A stretch of DNA of 64,000 nucleotides from Alviniconcha marisindica (GCA_018857735.1 JABMCL010002073.1:2226001-2290000); one strand, 5' to 3'. Shown: positions 1 through 28,141, counted from the stretch's first letter. Notes: a model not told the origin generated them from the sequence alone. Made by a program: numbers and translations.

Positions 1-13164
<13,164 letters not shown>

Positions 13165-13239
13165 TATAAACAGAAGACCGTTCTTTCTTCTCTCTTCGTT
13201 TTGTTTCGCTAGTGATGCTCGCCGCCCTCGACAATCATG

Positions 13240-13245
13240 AATAAA
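13240..13245 (+). promoter_or_regulatory. Polyadenylation signal AATAAA of the MSP130-like gene
   Basis: This is the first AATAAA after the TAG at 13162-13164. The 3' end would then lie near 13260. A second AATAAA-like site (AATAAAT) occurs near 13511. Confidence 0.5.
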
Positions 13246-14010
13246 CAGACATGTTAAACTTATACAAATTTAACTTATTCCTATATCCGGAATCTTTCGT
13301 GCCTTAATCCAGAATGTGGGGGTATGGAAATAGGCCTACTGTATTTTACTGTGCTATATACAGAGCTGTGGGCTTTGTGTATGTGATAGAGCTAAATGTG
13401 GCTGCGTATTGTTCTCTATGAATGCGTGTTTTGACGCCAACATGCCATGTCTTCTTCGCTTGATCTTGCCCAGCGTCTAAAGTTGTTCACTGAAATCTCA
13501 TTTGATGACTGAATAAATTGTTTACTTTTGCAATTTAAGCCTCTCTCCGTGTGTTTCTGTGTCTCTCTCTCTCCCCTGTGTGTGTGTGTGTGTCCTCGCG
13601 CGTGCGTGCGTGCGTGCGTGCGTGTGTGTGTTCGCGCGTGCACGCGCTGTGTATGTCAGCGTGTGCCGGTTTGTGTGTGGGTTTGTCTGCACGTGCAGTA
13701 GTAGTAATTGGATTTTAACGTAACTGGAGTTTAACGGCACAGAGTCACCTCAGGACAATCAAGCTCGTCACTAAGAAAAACACAGAAAAAAACACACCTT
13801 TCTATAGTCAATCCACAAAACCAATCCCTACACAAATACTGGTAAAACAAATGCATACACAAACATCAAACTTTAAGCTTCCGAAGAGTTAGTCCCTTCA
13901 ATAATTATTACCCCTATTAAAAGAGCAAATAAGGCTAGGACATGCTGGTATTGTCGACTATTCCGTGTAATTTATCAACACCAGATTAAAGTTATTGTCA
14001 GTCTCACTCC

Positions 14011-14041
<31 letters not shown>

Positions 14042-14435
14042 ACCATGCACATACACATACATCCCACAGAGGCAAACACAACCCCATCAACGTCTCAACA
14101 GTATTTATTCGTTTCATAATTACAGTCTGAAATGGTGAAACAAGACAATCTCTGGACGTGACTATTGTTTTAATCTCTACAACTAAAAGAAAACTGGAAT
14201 ATGTCGAAGGACATTTAAGAAACTGTAAAGTCAGACATATGCATCAAAACAAAACAATTTTTTATTTTATTTTTACAATCATTTACAATCTTCCACCAAC
14301 ACCTTTCTTTCAAGGCAAATTTTGTGCAATTGCTTCGCAATAAAGCTTCATATACATAGAACAAATTATTTTCAATGTAACAAAATCTACAAAGCAAAAG
14401 TTTGTGTGTGTTGTTCTGGGTCTGCATGTGCACGA

Positions 14436-14494
<59 letters not shown>

Positions 14495-15249
14495 TGCACA
14501 TACACACTTTCCTCCCCTATTCTCTCTCACCCTCTCACGCAAACATACGCACACACAATACACAATGTCACAAACAGTTTAACCGAAGAATACAGGGGTC
14601 AGAGATCTAAGACTAGAATTTCAAGCTGATGCATTTTACTGGTACATGGCTAGATGAATCAGTAAACAGCTTTTGAAACAGGAATGCAAGCGCCCCAAAG
14701 TTATGTCAAGCACCCAAGCTGAAACTCCAAAGGGAACAGGAGAAGGAAAAAAAAGAAGCAAAAAAGAAACATGCAAACCCAAATACCACTGAAATAAATG
14801 AATGCTGGAAGTCTTTCATAATTATCACAACAATCATGCATCCTCCTTCATCTGTTATCTGTTTCTTGTCCTGATGCAAACAACAGCCAAACACACAAAT
14901 ATACACCAGTGATATTAGGTCTGCATTTACCTGCGTTACTCTGAAGCAGTGCAACAACCCAAAAGCTCAGTAATTTGACAACAAGTACTCCAACACACTA
15001 GGACTTTAACAGTGCTGTAATGCTAAATGAGCATTGCATCTGCTCTTTTCCAAGCGCTCCTTATAGTGACCCTGATTACACTGAAGTCTTTTATTATGGG
15101 CATACAAAGCTCATGATCAAAAAACAAACAAACAAAAAAGAAAAGAAAAAAGAAGAAAAAAGAAAAGAAAAAAATATGAAAAGACTGTTTTCACAACCCA
15201 ATAAAAAAAAATCTTAAAGTCTCAAGATGCCATATCTCTGGGTGTCACA

Positions 15250-16225
15250 GCACTGAAATGATGGGGTTCTGGTTGTCAGTGTGTATACTGTGATGTCAGA
15301 GCAGTTGTCAGTGTACTGTGGTGTTCTCACTATCAGGTACTGTGATCTCAGTTCTGGACAAGGGAGTACTGAAATGTCAAAGTTCTGGGTACCAGAGTAC
15401 TGAGATGTCATAGTTTTGGGTACTGGGGTACTGAGATACGAGTTCTGGATATTATGGTTATGGGCGTCAGGTTACTGAGATGAGAGAGTTATGGGTGTCA
15501 GGGTACTGAGATGTGAGAGTTCTGGATGTCAGGGTACTGAGATATGAGAGTTCTGGATGTCAGGTTATTGCGGTGTGTGAGAGTCAGGCTACTGAGATGA
15601 GAGAGTTATGGGTGATAGGGTACTGAGATGTGAGAGTTCTGGATGTCAGGGTACTGAGATGTGAGAGTTCTGGATGTCAGGTTATTGAGGTGTGTGAGTC
15701 AGGCTCCTGAGATGTGAGAGTTCTGGATGTCAGGGTACTGAGATGTGAGAGTTCTGGATGTCAGGGTACTGAGATGTGAGAGTTCTGGATGTCAGGGTAC
15801 TGAGATGAGAGAGTTATGGGTGTCAGGGTACTGAGATGTGAGAGTTCTGGATGTCAGGGTACCGAGATGTGAGAGTTCTGGATGTCAGGGTACTGAGATG
15901 TGAGAGTTCTGGATGTCAGGGTACTGAGATGTGAGAGTTCTTGATGTCAGGGTACTGAGATGAGAGAGTTCTGGATGTCAGGGTACTGAGATGTGAGAGT
16001 TCTTGATGTCAGGGTACTGAGATGAGAGAGTTATGGGTGATAGGGTACTGAGATGTGAGAGTTCTGGATGTCAGGGTACTGAGATGAGAGAGTTATGGGT
16101 GATAGGGTACTGAGATGTGAGAGTTCTGGATGTCATGGTACTGAGACATTCCAGTTCTGGAAATCAGGCTAATGAGATGTTGGGTATTGAGATGTCAGAG
16201 TACTGGGTGTCAGGGTACCAGGATA
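15250..16225. repeat. 31-bp minisatellite (about 30 copies)
   Basis: The unit reads roughly GTACTGAGATGTGAGAG then TTCTGGATGTCAGG. It is regular from about 15470 to 16140, with variants GAGAGTTATGGGTGATAG and diverged units at both edges. It lies 4-5 kb past the SAC1 stop. Confidence 0.95.
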
Positions 16226-18529
16226 TCATATTTACAAACAAAACAAACAAGCAAACAAAAAGAAAGTTTACCCCCCCCCCCCCACTCCCCCCAAAAGAAG
16301 AAGAAAAAATAAGTATAAACACAGAATAATGTTATGTTTGTCTTCCTGCGGTTAATTTTAACCCCCAGGTCTTCATTAGAGAGGAAACAACTGAATCCTA
16401 ACTTTCGCAATATTTTGTTTGATAAAAGGGTAACTACAAAACATTTACTTTTGTAATATGCACCAGTTTTGCTCACAAAGGGGGGCAACAGAAATATGTT
16501 GGGGTTTTGTAGTTGTTGCTTTTGTGCCCATTCCTGCAGAAGCATATATATACATGTTCTGCTTCTTTCAGCTGTTAGAATATGTTCAACCCTTTCCCTG
16601 CCCTTTTGACATCATATGATGTCCTTGGTGAAGTATTTCCTATCTGCCTGTGAGATGACTGGGGGCAGCCTACTTGAAGTCCGATTTCTCATGCATGCTC
16701 AGGAGTAGCAAAGTTGAAGAAAATGAACATTTCTGGTTGGCTGAATCCCTCTGCGAGACTCTTGTTTGATGGAATTGTGTCAGGAACACAAATTCTCTGG
16801 CAGGAAAAGGGTTAACAAATTCATTATTTTAATGTCCCAAACAAAAACAGATACATATAGGAAGCCTGGAGTTAAAAACACAGTACATATGCTAGCTTGT
16901 GTACATTGGGTACAGTGTACCAGTAAACTGGCATGGTTCTCTGAGCCATTTAAGGGTGCATAAATGAAACCTGTTACCCATCAACCTCAGTGCTACAGCT
17001 GTAATGCAAGATGTTAGTATGTATTACTGTCATGCATAAGCTTTTGGCAAATTCCAGTGCTGAAAAAGAAAAACAGACACAAAGGTTAAGAAAATAAATT
17101 GTGAGAATGGAAATAATTGATCAAGCTACTGAAGTAGTATAATAGCTCCATGTCTAACAGCAGTCCTTTAAGAGAAACACTTCTGCAAACTGCTAAATGT
17201 TGATGAGCAGAGTTCTGCAAAGGAATGTTTTTACTAAAATGGAATAATGTCTTACCATCCATATTTCAGTTGGTATATTTCGAAAAGGACAGATGATTTG
17301 AGGAAGCATGCATCATGATCATTCGTGTCTCTTAATATTACATTCATACCTGAATTAAGCAAAAAAAGGGGGGCTTAAAGCAAAGAAATAACATATCACG
17401 CTTACTGATAAAAGGATAAATAATTAAACAAATGCTAAAACGAAATTATGATTCACAACACAAAAAAAGCTATGAAAATGAATGTGACAATCATCAACAA
17501 AAGTTCTTTTTGCAACAATAAATACATAAACAGTGTGCTAAACAATTACATCATTTCAGTATCTACAACTTGAGGTGTATTATTGCACACTGACACAGTC
17601 AATGTCAATATCAGCCACAATTTTAGTGTTTCATTTGCACAATAATCACCCCATATTACACACATAACAATTAAATGACCACAGAATATGTCCAAGAAAC
17701 CAACATGACCTGAACAAGTCTTACGACATTTGTTCCACAGGTCTGCTACGATCAACAAACGGCAACCATTTTAAAAGGTCTGTTTTCACAAAAACTCCGC
17801 TCAAACTTTCACACAATTACATGCTGGCTTAATTGGTTCTGATATGTCAGTGACTGTTTCTAAACTAGTATCTTGCTAATAAGTAAGATTGTCTCTCATA
17901 CATCTGCAAGCAGGATACCCTTAGCACCAGTTAAGCTTAATACCTGGTATATATACATATACTTCACTTTATAGTGTCTATATACTTCATTTTATGTTGC
18001 ACGGCTGAGACCAAGCTCACAACAAGAGAGAAGAAGGAAATTCATTATATGTAGAAGCAAAAAACCAATATCTCCCATCCCACCAAAAGATACCCACGCA
18101 AACTTGAAATAACCAAAAACCATTAACATAAAAATCTATCAAATGAAATTTAAACACACACACACACTCACACACATATCACTACAAATGTATCACCTCA
18201 GGTGTACTTTCACAGTACAAGCCAGTATAACTTTATCTACGCTACATCCACAAAATAAGTGTAACAGAAACCTTGCACTACGGCATGCAAGGGGAGGCAG
18301 GTTATGGGTGACAGTACCCCAAAGGGAGAACAAAATGTCCCCACTATGTGACTAGAACATCTTAGTATTTCCCCTCTGTAAAGCATTGTCATCATTCAGG
18401 ACTCCAGCTAAAAAAATAATTTAAATGCAAAGAAGACAAAAAAGGCAACAACAAAAAGAAGAGTGCTAGCTCCGCTACCAGGTACGTCAACACAAACTCT
18501 AAGCAGAACCACATAAGAAGTAATGCCGA

Positions 18530-19140
18530 AAGGAGAACATCTTTGGAGGGGAAAATTCAGCAAGTACCATGCAGACACATGCCAATGGAGAGAGAAGCCC
18601 CCACAGACACCTGCATCTAAGACCAAAGTAGATGCAAAACATCACTCTTCCCCTGAACTTGGAATGCAACCACGCATGCAATAACACGGAAGGGAAATTT
18701 CAGCATGTATGCATGTGCCTGTGGGTAGAGTGACATTCGCATGTGCCTGCATCTCTAAGACCAAGTTAGACACATGACATCGCACTTCCTATCAACTCTG
18801 AATGAGCTTTGCTGAAAACCAAATTTAAGAGGAAGAATTCTGCAAAATCTATGGGCAGAGTAGCATCCAACATTAAAACAGACATATAGCATCACACTTC
18901 TTCTCAACTCTGCATGAAGCTCTTTGTAATAAAACAAATTTAAAAGGGAGAATTCAGCAAGTATGCATGTGCCTACAGAAAAAGCAGCATATATATATAT
19001 GACCAAAATAGACACATGACATCATTCTTCCTCTCAGCTTTGAACAGAGCTGTCTGTAACAATAAAAAGGGAGAATTCTGCAAGTATGCACCAGCCACAG
19101 GACAGAGCAGCACTCACAGCCACATAATGTAGCTCTTCCT
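18530..19140. repeat. Degenerate tandem repeat of about 125 bp, five units
   Basis: Each unit has GGGAGAATTCAGCAAGTATG, then a CAG-rich stretch, GACCAAAATAGACACATGAC and CTTCCTCTCAACTCTGAA-like ends. It may be inside the SAC1 3' UTR if the transcript is long. Confidence 0.75.
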
Positions 19141-19793
19141 GTCTATCAGAAAGGCAGCCTTAATACTCAAGAGGGGTTCTGGTCAAACAGGTTGAAAAGT
19201 TCAAACTGAAACCTCAGAAATTGAGGATTCTGTTTTAAAATGACCTGTTGATTTTAAGCCAAATTTAGAACTGAAATTTCTGTGAGTAACAATTAGTGTG
19301 ATCAGGAGTAGAAAACACTGCCAAGTGCCATAGCTTGCCTGTTGCACACTGCAACCTCTCAGATGGTTGGTCTTGAGTCGCACAAGCATTGTATTATATA
19401 TGTCAGATCAGTGAATGTGCTCGAAAAAAAACCTGTTTTTTAAATTCAATATAAAATCGATGGAATATTTAAAAAGAAAATTCCTAATTATCAGCTTTTA
19501 TTTGGGAACTCTTCTATTCAATGTATATAAAATGTGATTTCAGAGGGCCGGTTCCTTTTAAACACTTGAGGAAATTAAAGACAAGCCAATTTTCACGGTC
19601 AACTCAAGCCAATGACAAAATCCCCCAAAAGAAAAAGAAAACTCCAAGAAAAGGAATCAGTACAAAGCTACAATGTTTCAATATGTTTACTTAAATACCA
19701 CCAGAAGTTTTTTGTCCTCATTGTTTTTATATACATTGTGTAACATCAAGCAGATTTATGGTGCACAATGTTCCTCATTCACGAAAAAATAAT

Positions 19794-19799
19794 TTTATT
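19794..19799 (-). promoter_or_regulatory. Candidate polyadenylation signal of SAC1
   Basis: AATAAA on the minus strand about 550 bp after the SAC1 stop. Other hexamers exist farther away, so the real 3' end is uncertain. Confidence 0.25.
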
Positions 19800-20345
19800 T
19801 CTGGTATTAATCAATGTCTTTACTAACTGGTCTGCACTATTATTATGATTTTACGCCAAACCCAGACAGCACTCGCCCCTTTTACACTAGCAAGAAGTGA
19901 AGCAATATTTTACCACATAAGTGCACTATCGGACATAAAATATGACAAATGATACCACAGATCTGTGAATGTGAATATGGTCAATGGTCCACAGTTGTCA
20001 CAGCATGGTCACATTATCTTTTCCTGCTCTCATTTTTCATTGACACAAGTACTGAACTTTTTGTCTCTAGTTTGGCTTCAAAAATAAGTTAAATTAATCT
20101 CTGAACAAATATGCCACTTGCATACAGGTCAAAATAATCTCAAGTCAAATCTCTGTTAGTGTACTGCTTCTTGTGCAAATGCATACATGTGTGTGAATAT
20201 CCGCACTACACAGAAAGAGTTCGCACCCATAGTTATGTTACAGCCAAGAAGCACAATCTGTCTTTGCATGATAGTATTATTCTTTCTCTCTTTCCTTCTA
20301 ACTGGAGTCCTGGTGTCAGACAACAAAGATGCCCCTGTCATATAG

Positions 20346-20482
20346 CTATTCCATTTTGACCTTGTCCTGTGTGAGTCGTGGCTGGTCAACGAAGGTTGTT
20401 CCGAAGAGCATCATGATCGCCATGGAGATGGCTGTGGCAGAGCCCCAGAACAAAACGTACATCAGCTGCTCACTGGCATTCT
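20346..20482 (-). CDS. SACM1L: SAC1 last coding exon: second membrane span and KxKxx tail
   Basis: It is entered in phase 1 after TGTTGTGCAG. It encodes [20 protein letters not shown], a further hydrophobic stretch, FVDQPRL and the terminal QDKVKME before TAA. Exon 21079-21019 supplies the first membrane span ([20 protein letters not shown]). The short loop between the two spans carries an Asn-Ala-Ser sequon. Confidence 0.93.
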
Positions 20483-23400
20483 CTGCACAACACAGGTCAA
20501 GGTTTGCTATCAGGTCAGCTCTGAAATCTGTCTTGCTGAACTTAAAGACCAGCCTCAGGAAGCAAGTGCAGTAACATAAAGCCTGCTTCCCTTGGGAGGG
20601 AATGTGAGAGTGACAGAGAGAGAGAGTGTGTGTGTGTGTGTGTGCGTGAATTGGAGGGGGGGGAGTAGGTGCATATATATGTGTGTGTGCGTGCACATGC
20701 GTGAGTGCACTCATACATGTGATCGTGTGTGTGTGCATGTGTGCATGCAAGCATGCATGTGTGAGTGTACCTGGCTATATTTGTGTCTATGCATATATAT
20801 GTGTGTATGCATGTGTGTGTCTTCATACAGCTGAATGTTTAGGCGAGTTCTGACTTGCAAGCCCCAAAAGACGCAGGCACCACAACTCACACCTACACAC
20901 GAGAGAAAAGATATGATGATATTATGTTTTTTCAGCTAACAGTGATCAGCAGTGATCACCAACAAGAAGTAAGAACGCCGACACAGAATCCATATCTAAT
21001 ACTCCACAAGTTACTTACCCCCAGGCAACAGCACAGAGATGATCATCATTGCCATGGCAACCAGACATATCACTGGGATCTGAAAGCAGAACACATCATC
21101 ATCATTATCATCATTGCAACCACCACCATCACTCTGGAAGTGGTCTCCTGGATGTACCTCAACCAGAAACCAGAAGAAAAGGAGGAAAACAGACGGTTTC
21201 CTTGTTTGAGCAAATTTTTGTGCACCAACTATGATAAAAACCACCTTATAGGAATATAATAATAATAAATAATTCTTATAAAGCACTGTTCTTTACAAGA
21301 GTTAAACTCACTGTGCTGTACAAACATCTTATCACAAAAAACACATTAACATACATTGCAGCAAACAAAACCTTAATTATTGTAGCTTTAATTACCATTA
21401 TCGCCTATTGACAACACACACACACGCACACACACGACACGTGCACACCAGTTTCCGTTCGTCCACTCATACAGCAATTAACAAAATATATTTTAATCAG
21501 TTTGCATTCAGCAAAAAATGTATCCTTCAGAAATTTGTATCAAGGGGGTTTCACTGTAGTGCAAGCTATACATAATAAGAACATAAGGACCAAGATCTGT
21601 AAGAGTACTGACTGCATAGAACTTCCAGTCACGCTGGACAGCCAGTGGAGACTTGGTGGCCAACCCCTCAGTCTCCTCCACAATGTGGTTGCCTAGGAAC
21701 AGATCAATGGCATCCTGCAACAGAAGGGAACCCACTTCAACACAGCTGTGGTTGCTGTCACTGTTGAGATCAGAGTGTGTGTGTGTTAGGGGAAAGGGGT
21801 GGGGTGGAGAGGGGAGAAGGGGAGTCTCAAAATAAAGAAAAAAGTATAGCTCAAAAAGACAAAAGCAAAAAATAGTTTAAAATCCATCAAAATGAAAAAA
21901 AAATGGGCAAACCAACATAAAATCAAATAAACTGTTAACCGAAAAAAACAAGTAACAATGATGCAAAGAGATCCAAACAAACTCATCGAAAGATGGAATA
22001 AATCAATGAGTAAATAAGTATATACCACACTGAAAGGATGCATGTAGTTTTGAATTACTGCCTCCACAATGACAAACTTGGCTAGACTTTCCTTCTTAAA
22101 GATTAAAAATAAATAATAAATAACAGTCTTGGCTAGACTTTCCTTCTTAAAGATTAAAAATAAATAATAAATAACAGTCTTGGCTAGACTTTCCTTTTTA
22201 AAGATTAAAAATAAATAATAAATAACAGTCTTGGCTAGACTTTCCTTTTTAAAGATTAAAAATAAATAATAAATAACAGTCTTGGCTAGACTTTCCTTTT
22301 TAAAGATTAAAAATAAATAATAAATAACAGTCTTGGCTAGACTTTCTTTCTTAAAGATTAAAAATAAATAATAAATAACAGTCTTGGCTAGACTTTCCTT
22401 CTTAAAGATTAAAAATAAATAATAAATAACAGTCTTGGCTAGACTTTCCTTCTTAAAGATAAAAAAATAAATAACAAATAACAACAACAAATTAAATCCC
22501 AATGCATGCAGCTGACAGACCTGTCTGTAGCCATCTTGGAAGTTGTTCTTGATGTAGCGCACCACAGAGTTCCAACCATCCATTAATGCTCCCACAACAG
22601 TGCGCTTGCCTGTCCTGCAAACATCCCCATGGTGCTTTCATCTGCACATTTCTCTGCTCAAACTCCAAGACTCATCAAGTTTGGGAATGATGAGAGCATC
22701 GCAGTAAATGAACGCTGCTCACAACATCACCAACTTCCATTTGTTAAAAAAAAAATCATATAACTGGAGCAAAAAAAAGAAAGAAATATAAATAATAAAA
22801 GAGAAGAAGAAATGCACTTTGTGAAAACAGTTTTTAATACTGGTTTTTCTTTTTCTGAATAATCCCTGAATGTGTATTACATTTTGAGCACTATAAGATT
22901 GTTCCGTTTGGGATTCAGCACATCAGAAATGCTGTTACTGTTAATTTTCAAAACAGGAGAGAAAAGCACGACTGTTACTGGTAGATTCTGCAGCAACACC
23001 AAAAGTATCCATAGGGATATATACAAGTTAGTAGAGTGCCAGACTGAAAAGCCAGGCATAATATTTCACAGGTTTAATTCCCCAGTGCGTCCAAGGATTT
23101 TTCTTCCTCGGTCAATTTTCAGCGCAGACTCTCTTATGGTGTGCAGCCCCCATGTGCAATTTCATGCAGGCATATAAATCTGCGCAGGCATTAAAAATCC
23201 CAAATGCTGGCAGCCATACCACTGTTTGGACCCTATGAAAATACTACACACACTGGTAGGCAAGGGTAGTGCTGCTTTTAGGACCACTGCAGCTTTACTC
23301 TGGTAAAGCAGCCCAGATTGTCTGCAATGAAGTATTAACAAATGTTTCAAAAACTCCACCAACTTCAGTCACCAAGCAAAGTAGCCAAGGAGTTCTCATC

Positions 23401-25050
23401 CCAACACGTATCTGCTGGTCTTTCAGTCCTGGGTTCAATTCTGTCTTAGTGATGCGCCTTCTCTTCTGTTTGGGGATAGGAGGGAGACAGCCATGTCATT
23501 GCTCCAGGCTTTCTTTCTATTCTTTTCTTTCAACTTAAAAAAAAAAAATGGGTTGAATCTATGTATAGAACATCGACATCAAATCACATTATACGATTCA
23601 ATAATTGCTCTAGACTTACTCAACTAAGGCAACTTGCATTTCCTAAAATGACCAATACAATTTTAACCCCCCCCCCTCCCCCCCCCAAAAAAAAAGGACT
23701 ATGAAAAGGTCTGCCACACTGCTATATTTTCCACAAATGAAACTAACAGACTAGACAACTAACAGACACATTTACCTAAGACAACCCTAACATCGGAGCT
23801 GGTTGAATTGTTACCTTGTGAAGTCCGTCTTGAGGGCACCTGTCCCAGCATACTGTTTGGATATGGTGTCAGCATTGTCTGCCCAAACTGATGAAACAAC
23901 AACAAATGATGTGCCAGTCATATTATCCAGCCTCCTAAACATGCAGTGCAAGGAACAAGATTTAGGGCAGAATGCCATGAAAGTCAAAACCCCTGAAGGA
24001 ACACTGAAAACTACACTTCATAACAGATGTTGGTCTTAGCTAAGGCAAGGGTACCACAGGAAAGTCTTAATCACTCATTGTAAGTCAAATTTAGCCTTAA
24101 AGAAAATGTTGCCTAAATGGGTTCCACTATAGTTCATTATATTCTCTTTTCCTTCAGATTTTCTCTCTTCTTCCTCTGAAAACGCAGGCAGACACTAAAA
24201 ACAGTGGCTGAAAGTTCCCACCATTTCTGAAGAAGATATCAAAATGCTTCTGCTCTTTCCATTTTTATGAAAGGCTGGGTGAGCTTAGGGGATTGCTACG
24301 AATGGAGCCAAAGCTGTAGCTAAATCAGTAAAAAGTCTGACCGTTTGTGAAGAAAATGTAAAACTGTTTCCACTCTGAGCAAAGTACGTGGAGGGAAGGT
24401 GGCAGGAGGAAAGGAAGATGGGGAAAAAAGAGGAAGTGAAAAGGTGGCAGGGGATTTTAAATGTTTCAGTGCAGAAGAAAAATTGCATGGATGGACTCAC
24501 TATTTCTGAAAATGGTGTCAAACTGCTTCTGGTCTGACAGCCTTTGTCCAGAATCCAACACATCCAGCCGCTGGAGGGGAAATAAACGTTCAACAACAAT
24601 TATTCCATTCTCCTCACTCCTTCACAAGCATTGCAAACCTTACCCAAAGCAAGCAATCACAGAACAGTGAAATACATAAATGCAATAAAGATGCCTTGCC
24701 CGTCATGGTTCTGAGCTAGTTCCCATTTTTGAAACTGCCAGTGTCATATTTGTGCTGCTATAATATCATTTATTCATAGTCATGATCTAAAATAACCATG
24801 GAAATAAAACCACTAAAAGGAAAAGAAAATTGTGGTTCATCTTAATAATAATATTAATAATACATAGCACTTCTGTTGCATAATATACCTAAAAAGACCA
24901 AGCTCAAAGTGCTTTACAAACTTGTTTATAGCTATATGCATATAATATACTCTACAAAGCAGAACAAAACCATCACTGACTACATAGTATTAAAATAAAT
25001 TTAATCAAAACCAAAGATCAGTACCCCCCTCCCCCCCCAAAAAAAACACT

Positions 25051-25136
<86 letters not shown>

Positions 25137-28090
25137 GTCACACTATAGTCAAACTGTGCAGGAAAGGTGTACTACGAACCCAAAGCAAACTACTTTTGAA
25201 AGAGATGAATTTTCAGACTTTTCTTGAAAGAGGCAAGTGATACGGAATTGTGGACAGCCATGGGACTCTGTGTGACTGTTCTCTATGCATTACTTACCAG
25301 GCTAAAACTAATAAAACCTTTCATATCAGAAGAAACAAAGAATCAAGAGGTCAAACTGTCACAACTGCAATGAAATACAACCATCCCACCACCAACCCCT
25401 CTAATGACAGAGGAGTAACAAAGTAAGACAAACAAGAGAGAGAAGACGCTCACGGTGAGTTGCTCTTGCAGTGTTTGAAGTGCCAGGAGCCCCTGCACCA
25501 CATTGGTGCGGTCCAGACAGTCCATGCAGTTGGTGCGGAACACCCCGCACTGCTTCATCAGCACTGTGCCATCTCGCTGCTGTTGGAAGTACCTGTCAAT
25601 GCATGGAACATCTGTCATCAGAGATTCCAGGGGAGAAATACCCGGAAAGCATCCTGCACTGCTTCATCAGTGCTGCATTATCATGTTTCTGATGAAAGCA
25701 CCTCAGTGATTCCTGGTTCCGATACATGAGGCAATATGTGTGTAAAAAGGGATTTATGTTCATGCATGTTTGATGGGTCATGCAGTTTTAACTCTCCACT
25801 CATACTTCTGCTTGTGGGACTAAACACTGAGGGGACAATTACAAGGGGAATCAATGCGGCTGGATTTTTTTTTGCCGCCAACCACTTGCAGGGTAAAAAC
25901 ATTGGTATCAATGGATTTTTGTCTTTTCCTCACCATTTAAAAAAAATATTGTTTAGTTTTCTTTTTTATGTTACTGTCTTCTCTTTTTTCCTTTTTTCAC
26001 TTTAATTTTGGAAAACATCTGGCATTCCAGGCTAAATTGGAGAAATCTATTTTGCGATTATTGCCATCCTCATGTCCCAGTTTGTGCATAAAAGGGAGGT
26101 AACTCTTACATTTTGCTAACAATGAAAATGGGGGAGAACAATCTGACTCACCCGAAGCGTTTTCTGTCATTCTCCAGGCGATCGATCAAAATGGAGACTC
26201 GGTCAAACCGCATACCCCTGCATTCCTTGTGGAAGTCAAAGGACTCGTACCTAACACAGTCACAGAAGTAATAAATGTTAAGCCCTCATCATGAAGCAAT
26301 GCCTGTACAAGATAATATTAAACAAACAAAAAAATACTCAAAAATTTCTGTCATACATGAAAATATGTAAAACCCAAGACATACTGTGCCAAAAGCACAC
26401 ATAGGTACAAGCTTGCAAAACATGATGCAGAAGTTTGAACTTTTCAGCAAATAAATCTATTTGCATGCACAGACACATGCATGCACACACCCCTAAAGGT
26501 CAGAGAGTTCCATGTTACCAATCACCTGAGCAGCTTCAACCACTCAGAACATCACATATAATGTTGTAAGCAGCTTCAGCCACCCAGAACATCATATATA
26601 ATATTGTAAGAAGCTTTGGCCAATCAGAACATCACAAACAAAATATTGTAAGCAGCTTCAGCCAATCAGAGCATCCCATATAATACCGTGCATAAACAGT
26701 TGAAACAGGAGCTGCTGGGCTAAAGCATAACACTACAGCAGAGTGAAGGACTGGTGGACTATGAACAAAATCTCCAAAATAAATAGTAACGCTCATTGAC
26801 TGATGACCAGATATATCAGCAGCAATCAAACGGGGCAAATTACATTCATAAAAATGCTGGATTCAGATTCAAATAAATGGGCATTCCACCAGGCAACACA
26901 GTACCATAACTATATACTGAGGATGTCCTGATGTACTGATATACCATATACTGAGGATGTCCTTTGCTGTCGGAATGCTATGAAAAACACAGTCACTGAG
27001 GTGAGCTTAGAGCTAAGCATGACACCCTCTATTGAGTCAAGCAGCCATCTACTAGTGTTGAGCCATATACTGAGGATGTCCTTTGCTGTTGGAATGCTAT
27101 GACCATGAACCATGAAAAGAGGTGGCCAAAAATAACAACTCGCCCTTACTTGATGTTTTCATTTTGCACATTGGCAACTGTCTGTGCATACATCTTCTCC
27201 ATTTGATGCTCTGACCCCTTGTGGTTCACCTACACACACACACACACACAAGGTCACATTTGTTTTACTATACATTTCAAGATACATTCACCTGAATTTT
27301 AATCAAATCAATGCAAAAACTATTATACGTAAAATGATACACACTGTTACAATTCGGCATATGCTAATTACTAGGATGATAAAAATTACATGTATATAAT
27401 ACAGGAAGAACTAAAAAGGAAAATGTCAAAGAAATCTTTGAGAATGTTTCATTATTCATAAAGAATGATGATAACAACACTTACATAATAAACTAGAAAA
27501 AGAAACCAACAACTTAAGTACATCTACACACAATATATGTATCTACACAGTGAATGCAGCAGTCTAGATGATGCAAGTTGTTTAATGCGACCATCAATAT
27601 TTTCCTCTGAACTCACCAGGTTGACAATCACTTGGTAACCATAGTTGTAGATCTGGTCATCAAAATGCTTCTGGAAGGCGCTTGTCTAAAACAAGAGAAG
27701 TTATTAACAGATTCTGCACTGAACACAGATTTATGCATACAAACATATAAGCATACACACATTTTCTATGTCACATATTTTGCATTCCAAATATGCTGTC
27801 AAGATTGGACCTTTTTAAGATATTACTTGCAACAGACGCATCACAACCATGGCTGTATGGTGTACACAGAACATGCCAAGACTACAACAGCTTTATGTGG
27901 CACCAGTCACGTAACAACCAAACAGTGCTGTAAGCACATCATTTTGGTGGATATTCAAAAATGCGTGACAAAAGCTAGTCATTCATTTAGAATCACATAT
28001 ATATGACAAGAGCACATCTAGTCTGCTCGAGTGCAGAGAAAAGCGCTATATAAAAGTGATCAACAACAACAACAGCATCACACACTGCAT

Positions 28091-28141
<51 letters not shown>

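Larger units (their letters stand above)
13165..20345. other. Gap between the convergent MSP130-like and SAC1 genes
   Basis: No coding exon was found. It holds the 3' UTRs of both genes (ends uncertain), CA/GCGT tracts (13570-13640, 14438-14490), a 30-base C run (14012-14041), the 31-bp minisatellite (15250-16225) and the 125-bp degenerate tandem array (18530-19140). Between these, 16330-18400 and 19150-20345 are AT-rich unique-looking sequence. Confidence 0.7.

Noticed and set aside
26527..26692. Four CCAATCA-like motifs as a promoter element
   Set aside because: They are part of a 40-bp tandem repeat within a SAC1 intron, not near a start site.
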